This document shows, one piece after another, positions 14,401-19,091 of a stretch of DNA of 19,091 bases. The stretch is from JAHEEL01 sp964195515 (lineage in GTDB: Bacteria > Actinomycetota > Acidimicrobiia > Spongiisociales > UBA5794), in NCBI GenBank assembly GCA_964195515.1, contig CAXMQO010000048.1, positions 1 through 19,091 on the forward strand, given 5' to 3'. How positions within the stretch are numbered: the stretch's first letter is position 1; each line of letters begins with the position of its first letter. Made by a program: the position numbers and the translations under genes. The notes below the pieces were generated by a model. It had not been told where the DNA came from. It was given only the letters and a program-made list of their open reading frames with translations, and did no database searches.

Positions 14401-14714
14401 GTGATGACGCGCATGTTGCGCGAATGCGCCGCATTCAGGAACTCCTTGAAGTCGTCAAGGGTCCCGTAGCTGGGGTGGACGTCGTAGTACTCGGCGATGT
14501 CGTATCCGTCGTCGCGTAGCGGTGACGGATAGAACGGCAGGAGCCAGATCGTGTCGATGCCGAGCCGGCTCAGATAATCGAGGCGGGAGGTGAGTCCCTG
14601 GAAGTCGCCAATGCCGTCGTCGTTGGAATCCGAGAAAGCGCGGACGTGCACTTCGTAGATGACGGCGTCTTTGTACCAGAGCGGTGGGCGGACAACGCGG
14701 GGATCGTAAGTCAT
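11445..14714 (-). CDS. treS: Trehalose synthase - maltokinase fusion (TreS-Mak/Pep2)
   Basis: TreS (GH13) interconverts trehalose and maltose; Mak phosphorylates maltose to maltose-1-phosphate, the donor for GlgE alpha-glucan synthesis. From the ATG at 14714 the protein has 1089 residues: the TreS barrel opens at PLWYKDAVIYEVHVRAF, with nucleophile D209 (GLRLDAVPY), acid/base E251 (LLAEANQWPED) and D317 (FLRNHDELT). The kinase part (about 570-1085) has HGDYRLDQ (D946, Q951) and IIADFSGDH (D963), then SPLRDVAEMLRSFDYVA. In usual maltokinases these boxes are HGDxHLGQ and DFEGEP, so the kinase site is unusual although the key acids remain. The frame is open to 14924, but family homology starts at 14714. 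No ribosome site is seen; a TAGTCT ten bases upstream may serve a leaderless transcript. Confidence 0.94.
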   Translation of the reverse strand: MTYDPRVVRPPLWYKDAVIYEVHVRAFSDSNDDGIGDFQGLTSRLDYLSRLGIDTIWLLPFYPSPLRDDGYDIAEYYDVHPSYGTLDDFKEFLNAAHSRNMRVITELVINHTSDQHPWFQRARRAEAGSPERDFYVWSDTPDRFTDVRIIFQDTETSNWSWDPVAGAYYWHRFFAHQPDLNFDNPLVREAVTDMFRFWLDLGVDGLRLDAVPYLFEREGTNGENLPETHDELKRLRSFMDENYENRMLLAEANQWPEDSAAYFGDNDECHMAFHFPLMPRLYLALQRENRLPIIDILEQTPSIPADAQWAIFLRNHDELTLEMVSEEERDLMWRTYAPDRRARLNLGIRRRLAPLLENDRRRIELLYSLLLSLPGTPVVYYGDEIGMGDNIFLADRDGVRTPMQWSNDRNAGFSKANSQSLYLPIVVDPQFHYETVNVEAQQANPNSLLSWTRSMIRLRQRHPVFGRGTIEFLSPDNEQVLAYLREGEGETIVVVANLSRHSQFAELDLDRFTGQRPTEMLGRTEFPVIGDALYPLSLGPYGFYWLSIGGHDPSAVDPRDVVEISGPLEGAFASDGPLPEILGRFVAAQSWYQGRPPRRSQISVADLIPITPGEQDTTMWIALVAIGGRADSHDLNVVPIGISFAADPDVAESAVLAHVRRDGADGVLFDAIENPQFRAMLLEGILTGETLLGRAGSLTCTAGIAMSDIPTGAPIESTVSTNSRGETYIDFQSGFVIKLFRQVEPGVNPDLELRRFLTERTAFNDIANTYGALEYQSGDTYTLGVLQQSFAEDSTAWNVLTGFARSWLDATANEEAPGEPEGAFGQVDQAPAVAIPKAQLLDPTLELATRLGRTTAALHQALGSFSEDPDLNPEPFTQHYQQSLYQSLRAGIRQEIRAIRRLRHRAEGPIATALDELIQAEQSCLARLGAIRRDRIKGSRIRLHGDYRLDQIHIVGDGFIIADFSGDHSLPLAQRRLRGSPLRDVAEMLRSFDYVALAAARDGSPSERLWAAWWSRVAGLAFVESYLKELEDSPLLPDSVDAIDDLLDAFVLSRALRELHWELATRPDLVRVPLASLRRMLEQTPSFID

Positions 14715-14724
14715 CGAAGGCCAC

Positions 14725-14730
14725 AGACTA
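14725..14730 (-). promoter_or_regulatory. Possible -10 element (TAGTCT) for treS-mak
   Basis: On the minus strand TAGTCT fits TAnnnT and ends ten bases before the ATG at 14714; there is no Shine-Dalgarno. It supports, weakly, a leaderless message. Confidence 0.3.
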
Positions 14731-14856
14731 GGTGTGCCGAGCGGCGACGAAGAAGCACGGTTGGGCGAGAGCGGCGTATGGCGGGTGCTCATCTGGCGAG
14801 GAGTGTGTGGGGAGCGGGCGGCGACTCGGAGGAATCCGGTTGGGGCTGTGGACGGT

Positions 14857-14958
14857 TCAGACCTTGCACCTTCCTCCTCCGACCCGGCGTGCTGAGGAAG
14901 CAGCAACCGGCGGTAGCAAGACACAGGCGGCCACTCCGAGGATCAGAAGCGGTGCCAA
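14857..14958 (-). CDS. Possible tiny membrane peptide (33 residues)
   Basis: A TTG at 14958 opens a 33-codon frame, six bases after the stop of the NifX-like gene, reading APLLILGVAACVLLPPVAA followed by a basic tail with RRVGGGRCK, and ending in TGA. The hydrophobic run would span a membrane once. There is no clear ribosome site, and a GC-rich frame can look hydrophobic by chance. I do not recognise a family. Confidence 0.22.
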   Translation of the reverse strand: MAPLLILGVAACVLLPPVAASSARRVGGGRCKV

Positions 14959-14963
14959 GTGGC

Positions 14964-15349
14964 TCAGCAGTGGTGGTGGTCGCCACCGTGTGCGTGGGCC
15001 CGGTCGGACTCGTGATCGAGTGTTCCGGTCACATACCGGGTGACGGCATCATCGATCGATTGCGTGCCGGTGAGCACGACTTCGAGTCCGGCAGCTTCGG
15101 CATGTTCCTGGATCGGGAATCCCATCCCGCCGGCAATCACAGCGTCGCAATCCTGGATCGTCCCGATCAGACTGTCGTGACGACGGTTTCGCCCGGATCC
15201 TGATGGTCGCCGAGGTCGGCAGAACCCACCTCGCGGAATTCCCGGGCGGTCTCCACGCCGTCGTCGACGTCGACGACGATGAAGCCCTTGGTGCGACCGA
15301 AGTGTGCGGTGACGGTGGTCTCGTCAAGGGTGGCAAGCGCAATTCTCAT
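14964..15349 (-). pseudogene. NifX/NifB-type small protein (dinitrogenase cofactor-like), frameshifted
   Basis: From the ATG at 15349 the protein reads MRIALATLDETTVTAHFGR and FIVVDVDDG, the start of the NifX/NifB-C domain family, known to carry iron-sulfur or cofactor precursors and also common in organisms without nitrogenase. The frame ends at TGA near 15167-15169. In another frame the second half follows: SLIGTIQDCDAVIAGGMGFP, EAAGLEVVLTGTQSIDDAV and a His-rich end HAHGGDHHHC, stopping at 14964-14966. Together these give the normal length of about 128 residues, so one base was gained or lost between about 15170 and 15195. The short CDS is divergent from the acyl-CoA ligase gene. Decay and sequencing error are both possible; the family call is good. 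Confidence 0.82.
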
Positions 15350-15450
15350 GATGTGCAAGACACGGTCGACTCGACATGATTCCGGAGATCAATTCGTCAA
15401 GCATCGTCCGGACGAACGGCGTGGATTCACTCCCGGAGTCTGTTCGGCCG

Positions 15451-15457
15451 AGAGGAG
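15451..15457 (+). promoter_or_regulatory. Ribosome binding site AGAGGAG of the acyl-CoA ligase gene
   Basis: AGAGGAG lies five bases before the ATG at 15463 and selects this start over the in-frame ATG at 15376, which has no ribosome site. Confidence 0.7.
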
Positions 15458-15462
15458 CCGTC

Positions 15463-17202
15463 ATGTCGTTCGACACCATCCCGCAGAAGATTCTGAAAGC
15501 CGGTATAGATCGGGGCGATGCGGACGCCTATTCCGTTCGCCACGATGACGGGTGGGTGGCGACGAGTTGGCGTGCCTACGCAGAGGAAGTGACGGCCGCC
15601 GCCCGTGGGCTCGTTGCTCTGGGAGTGGAGCCACGATCGCCGGTTGCGATTCTTGGTACCAACACGCCGGAATGGGTGGTCTTCGACGTCACAGCGATGG
15701 CCATCGGAGCAATGCCGGCGGGGATCTATCCCACGAGTTCGCCCGATGAGTGCGCCTACGTCCTCGAGCACTCGAGCTCTCCGGTCGTGCTCGTTCAAAA
15801 CGAGGATCAACTCGCGAAGATCCTCGGAATCTGGAGTGATCTCCCAAGCCTCAAGTACATCGTGCTGATGCGCGGCGCGGCTTCCGATGTCGAAGGTGTG
15901 TTGACGTGAGACGAGTTTGTCGAACGAGGTGTCGGTGTGCAGGGAAACGGGGTCGAAGACCGACTCGCAGCACTCGGACCTCGCGATCGGGCCACGCTCA
16001 TCTACACATCGGGTACGACCGGCCGGCCGAAGGCTGTGGTGCTTCCACACGAGGCGCTTGTGTCGACCGTGGAAGCAATCAAGTCGTTCATCGACGTAGG
16101 CACGTCCGATTCGGCCGTCTCGTACCTTCCGTTGTCTCACATCGCCGAGCAGATCGTCTCGATCCACACGCCTGCTGTGATGGGCCACACGATCTACTGC
16201 GAACCGGACATCTTCCGTCTCGCCGACACCCTCAAGGAGGTCCGTCCGACCGCGTTCTTCGCGGTGCCGAGGGAGTGGGAGAAGTCCAATGCGGCCGTGT
16301 CCGGGAAGCTGGGTGAGGCAAGTGGCGTGAAGGCGGCAATCGCCGGCCGGGCACTCGCCGTCGGGCGAGAGCACACCGCGGCACTCGATCGGGGCGAGCA
16401 GCCTGGTGGCTGGCTCGGATTGCAGCACGGACTCGTTGACAAGCTGGTGTACTCGAAGGCAAAAGAGGCGATGGGTCTCGACCGGTGCCGGTTCATGTTC
16501 TCGTCTGCGGCACCGTTGTCGCCGACGATCGCCGAGTACTTCTCCGGTCTCGGCATGCAGATCCTCCAGTTGTACGGGCAGTCGGAATGCACCGGGATCT
16601 GCGCCTTCAACGAACCAGACGGCAACCGGATCGGTTCGGTGGGTCCTGCGCTTCCCTGCGCGGAGCTGAGCATCGCCGAGGACGCGGAGATCCTCACACG
16701 GGGATCCAACGTGTTTCTGGGCTACCTCCACAATGCCGAGCCAACGGCCGAAGCTCTCGGAGACGATGGGTGGCTCAGGACTGGCGATGTTGGCCATATC
16801 GATGATGATGGATTCCTGTTCATCACCGACCGCAAGAAGGACATCATCATCACGGCTGGCGGTGAGAACGTCACCCCGTCGCTCATCGAGACGGCGCTGC
16901 AGACGAATCCCCTGATTGCAACCGTCGTCGTGATCGGTGACCAGCGGCCGTTCCTCACGGCGCTCGTCTCCGTTGATCCGGAAGCCGCTGAGGGGATGAA
17001 CGATGACGAGATCCGTGCGGTTGTCCAGGGCGCTGTCGATGACGTCAATGCCGAGAGCGCCCGGGTGAGTCAGTTGAAGAAGTTCGCGGTTCTTGGTGAT
17101 CCTCTGTCGATCGAGCGCGGGGAGTTGACACCGACGTTGAAGGTGAAGCGGAAGGTCGTTCGCGAGCACTTCGCCGACGAGATCGAGGCGATGTACTCGT
17201 AG
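15463..17202 (+). pseudogene. Long-chain acyl-CoA ligase (AMP-forming, bubblegum-like) with an in-frame TGA
   Basis: This adenylating enzyme activates fatty acids with ATP and joins them to CoA. The reading frame is continuous over 579 codons except for TGA at 15907-15909 (codon 149). On both sides the protein is normal: SFDTIPQKIL and PEWVVFDVTAMAIGAMPAGIYPTSS before it; after it the AMP loop YTSGTTGRPK (about 181-190), LYGQSECTG, GWLRTGDVGHIDDDGF (about 436), DRKKDIIITAGGENVTPS and the C-terminal lysine in PTLKVKRKV (K560). The context ACG-TGA-GACGAGTTT fits the family's T/S-W-D/E-E-F box, so the TGA replaces a TGG. The ATG at 15463 has AGAGGAG at the right distance. Other genes here end in TGA, so it is a real stop code. 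Without readthrough or an internal start the gene is dead; a base-calling error is the alternative. Confidence 0.9.
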
Positions 17203-17230
17203 AAGGCAGCGCCTTGTCGTTCCTTGGTAG

Positions 17231-17254
17231 GTACGGGAAGCGCGCTTCCCGTAC
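17231..17254. terminator. Perfect 24-bp palindrome between convergent genes
   Basis: The sequence GTACGGGAAGCG is followed at once by its exact reverse complement, giving a stem of ten or more base pairs. It lies 28 bases after the acyl-CoA ligase stop and touches the TAA stop of the ATP-grasp gene (17255-17257). Its place between two convergent genes fits a bidirectional terminator, though T-runs are lacking on both sides. A protein-binding operator is less likely there. Confidence 0.65.
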
Positions 17255-18235
17255 TTATGCAGGAGTGGTCCGGGATGCTGGAGTTCGGTTGGCCGCGTCG
17301 AGTCGTTCGACGATGAAGTCGACGAGGTCGACGAACGGGTCGAAGCCAATCACGGTGGGGGCGTCCGCCACGAAGTTCGAGAGGGCGTTCACGTCGTAGA
17401 AGTAGGGGCGTCCGTCCCTCGCGTTGATGAGATACTCGACGCCGCCCAGATCAGCGCCCGTCGCAGCGAGGATGCGGCCGGCGTCTTCGATGACCTCCTT
17501 GGGAGGGGTGAAGGCTTCGACGGCCGAACCCCGGTCCGAGACTGCCTCATCGACCCCGGGGAGTTCGCAGTAGTCGGCCGGACACAGATTGAACGAACCA
17601 TGGACGAGCAGCAGACGGATCGCATACAAGAAGCGCCCGTCGAGGAATTCGGCGCGGACGATCGCATCGCCTTCCGCCGGCAGATGCTCTTGCACGATCG
17701 CCGTATGGTCCGGTCCGAACTCGAGTCCACCGGCCGCGGCCGCCGCACCGAGCGCGGCAGCGTCCTCGAACGAGACGATCCCGCCGCCGCTTCCTCCGAT
17801 GTTGGGTTTGACCAGGACCGGGTATTCGAGGCCGTCCGCTGCCGCCACGGCGTCGAGTGGATTCGTGACGACGCGGCCCCTCGGATGACGGGCACCGAGG
17901 CGGCCCATTAATGCCAGTTGGCGAGCCTTGGACGTCTCGAATCCGAACGATTCATGTCCGTTGATGATCGGCACGCCGAGAGCGTCGAGATACCGCAGGT
18001 AGTCCGGCGTCGCGAAGAGAGCAGCCTCACCGCCTCGCAGCCACGATGACGGGCTCATCCGGTTGATGACAAGTGAGTACGGGACCGACGTGGCCGCCGG
18101 ATCGTAGGCCAGTCGATTCGCGTTGATCCTTTCGTAAGAGAGGTTGCGGCGGTCCATCTCCTCGAAAAGCGGTTCGAACCACTGAGGATGTTCATAGAGC
18201 ACGCCGATGGGTGCCCCAGGATCTCTTGGCTGCAT
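17255..18235 (-). CDS. ATP-grasp family ligase (RimK-like)
   Basis: ATP-grasp ligases join a carboxyl group to an amine or thiol through an acyl-phosphate; the substrate here is unknown. From the ATG at 18235 the protein has 326 residues: a pre-ATP-grasp part with GVLYEHPQWFEPLFEE and VINRMSPSSW, then YPVLVKPNIGGSGGGIVSF (ATP-binding lysine and glycine loop), IVQEHLPAEG, EFLDGRFLYAIRL and GGVEYLINARDGRPYFYDVN, which carries the metal-binding Glu/Asn end. No signal or membrane part is present. The frame is open to a TTG at 18277, but neither start has a strong ribosome site, and the ATG is kept. It is convergent with the acyl-CoA ligase and divergent from the S9 peptidase gene, with about 100 bases between, so it is probably monocistronic. 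Confidence 0.87.
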   Translation of the reverse strand: MQPRDPGAPIGVLYEHPQWFEPLFEEMDRRNLSYERINANRLAYDPAATSVPYSLVINRMSPSSWLRGGEAALFATPDYLRYLDALGVPIINGHESFGFETSKARQLALMGRLGARHPRGRVVTNPLDAVAAADGLEYPVLVKPNIGGSGGGIVSFEDAAALGAAAAAGGLEFGPDHTAIVQEHLPAEGDAIVRAEFLDGRFLYAIRLLLVHGSFNLCPADYCELPGVDEAVSDRGSAVEAFTPPKEVIEDAGRILAATGADLGGVEYLINARDGRPYFYDVNALSNFVADAPTVIGFDPFVDLVDFIVERLDAANRTPASRTTPA

Positions 18236-18326
18236 GGTCAATCGCTCTCGTGAGGTGGGCGCTGGTTCTGAGTGCAACCAACCCGGTTCCCCGGCATTCC
18301 CGGCCGACCGCGCACGGCCGAACGCC

Positions 18327-18332
18327 TACCAT
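18327..18332 (+). promoter_or_regulatory. Possible -10 element (TACCAT) for the S9 peptidase gene
   Basis: TACCAT fits TAnnnT and ends six bases before the ATG at 18339, the classic spacing for a leaderless transcript. The only purine run, CGGAGG, touches the ATG and is too close to act as a normal ribosome site. Confidence 0.4.
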
Positions 18333-18338
18333 CGGAGG

Positions 18339-19091
18339 ATGACCGCAATCGCACCATTCGGCTCCTGGAAGTCGCCGATCGGTGCTGCCGACACCGTCGC
18401 CGGCATCGTCCGCTTCTCCGACATTCAGTACGACGACGGGACCCTCTATTGGCTCGAGTCCCGCCCCTCGGAACAGGGGCGCACGGTACTTCTCCGCCGT
18501 TCTTCGGACGGCACGGAGAAGGAGCTTCTGTCCGACACCGCGAACGTCCGCACGATGGTTCACGAATACGGGGGAGCGGCGTACCTCGCCCATGACGGAG
18601 AGATCACCTACTCCGAGTTCACGGATCAGCGCCTGTATCGGATGACATGCGACGTGGCGACTCCGCTCACACCGGAACCTCCGCGCCCGATGTCGGTGCG
18701 GTTCGGTGATGCCGTCTGCGGCAACGATGGGTCAATCATCTGTGTCCGGGAGTCACATCCGTCGCAAGGTGAAGCGACGAATGAACTCGTGTGCATCGAC
18801 GCCCACGGTGGTGCGAGGCTGATCGCATCGGGGAGCGACTTCTACTCGTCGCCGCGGATCTCGCCCGACGGCAAACGGCTCGCATGGATCGAGTGGAGCC
18901 ATCCGAACATGCCGTGGGACGGGACTCGTCTCGTCGTCGCCGACGCCGCCGATCCGACCGTCCGGTCGGTCGTCGCCGGTGGTCCGGACGAGTCGATCGT
19001 TCAGCCCGAGTGGACACTGGACGGCAGCCTCCTCTTCGTGTCGGATCGCACCGGATGGTGGAACCTCTACCGATCCGAGGGTGGAACGACA
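18339..19091 (+). CDS. S9-family (prolyl oligopeptidase-like) peptidase, 3' end outside the window
   Basis: The 251 codons present form the N-terminal beta-propeller of an S9 serine peptidase, probably a dipeptidyl/acylaminoacyl type. Propeller blades show as IQYDDGTLYWLESRP, VHEYGGAAYL, VREDH-like VRESHPSQGEATNELV, DFYSSPRISPDGKRLAWIEW and HPNMPWDGTRLVV, then QPEWTLDGSLLFVSDRTGWWNLYR. The alpha/beta-hydrolase catalytic domain with Ser, Asp and His should lie beyond 19091, so activity cannot be judged. The frame is open to the last base. The ATG at 18339 is chosen because the protein start PFGSWKSPI fits the family; a cytoplasmic location is expected as no signal peptide is seen. Confidence 0.88.
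   Translation, partial: MTAIAPFGSWKSPIGAADTVAGIVRFSDIQYDDGTLYWLESRPSEQGRTVLLRRSSDGTEKELLSDTANVRTMVHEYGGAAYLAHDGEITYSEFTDQRLYRMTCDVATPLTPEPPRPMSVRFGDAVCGNDGSIICVRESHPSQGEATNELVCIDAHGGARLIASGSDFYSSPRISPDGKRLAWIEWSHPNMPWDGTRLVVADAADPTVRSVVAGGPDESIVQPEWTLDGSLLFVSDRTGWWNLYRSEGGTT

Noticed and set aside
15907..15909. TGA as selenocysteine or a reassigned Trp codon
   Set aside because: The family has Trp here, no SECIS-like structure is apparent, and TGA ends several intact genes in the window.
15427..17349. 640-codon minus-strand frame opposite the acyl-CoA ligase
   Set aside because: It is longer than the broken ligase frame, but the ligase motifs are unmistakable on the plus strand and the minus protein resembles nothing.
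1..19091. CRISPR array, rRNA or complete insertion sequence
   Set aside because: No regularly spaced repeats, rRNA-like segments or intact transposase genes were seen.

Overview
The window reads as chromosomal DNA of a high-GC Gram-positive bacterium, most likely an actinomycetote. The support is GC-rich codon use with GTG and TTG starts, a fused trehalose synthase/maltokinase, a HAD-OtsB protein coupled to a GH65 enzyme as in the three-domain OtsB1 architecture of mycobacteria, and a bubblegum-like acyl-CoA ligase. I cannot name the genus. An Acidimicrobiia-like lineage is a guess.

Left part (1-4429), a tRNA-anchored integration zone. The 3' part of a tyrosine recombinase gene runs towards a tRNA-Arg(CCU) gene at 901-973 (minus). 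Six bases upstream of the tRNA 5' end lies the C-terminal stump of a second tyrosine recombinase. The 5' half of the tRNA, from the acceptor strand to the anticodon loop, is repeated at 4392-4429 with one mismatch. The 3.4 kb between the copies holds the integrase stump, an orphan MazF-like toxin, an intact GH13 alpha-glucosidase, an acyltransferase fragment and an HNH nuclease fragment. This looks like a decayed integrative element. Its repeat is the 5' half of the tRNA, whereas most such elements duplicate the 3' half.

Middle part (4618-14714), mostly trehalose metabolism. A SAM methyltransferase and an IS21 istB relic come first. They are followed by otsA (trehalose-6-phosphate synthase), a decayed otsB stub, and on the minus strand treS-mak fusion > HAD(beta-PGM-like)-OtsB fusion > GH65 phosphorylase. 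Together these could make trehalose (OtsA, OtsB), convert it to maltose and maltose-1-phosphate (TreS-Mak, usually feeding GlgE, which is not in the window), and break disaccharide to beta-glucose-1-phosphate and then glucose-6-phosphate (GH65 with a beta-phosphoglucomutase-like HAD). The GH13 alpha-glucosidase of the left part could split maltose or related sugars in the same network.

Right part (14964-19091). A NifX/NifB-like small protein gene is broken by a frameshift. A long acyl-CoA ligase gene is interrupted by one in-frame TGA at a Trp position. A convergent ATP-grasp ligase is separated from it by a perfect 24-bp palindrome. Last is the N-terminal beta-propeller part of an S9-family peptidase that runs off the end.

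Several genes carry single-base or start-codon lesions (otsA start, nifX-like frameshift, ligase TGA). This is either real decay or consensus error, and it matters for how the window is interpreted.
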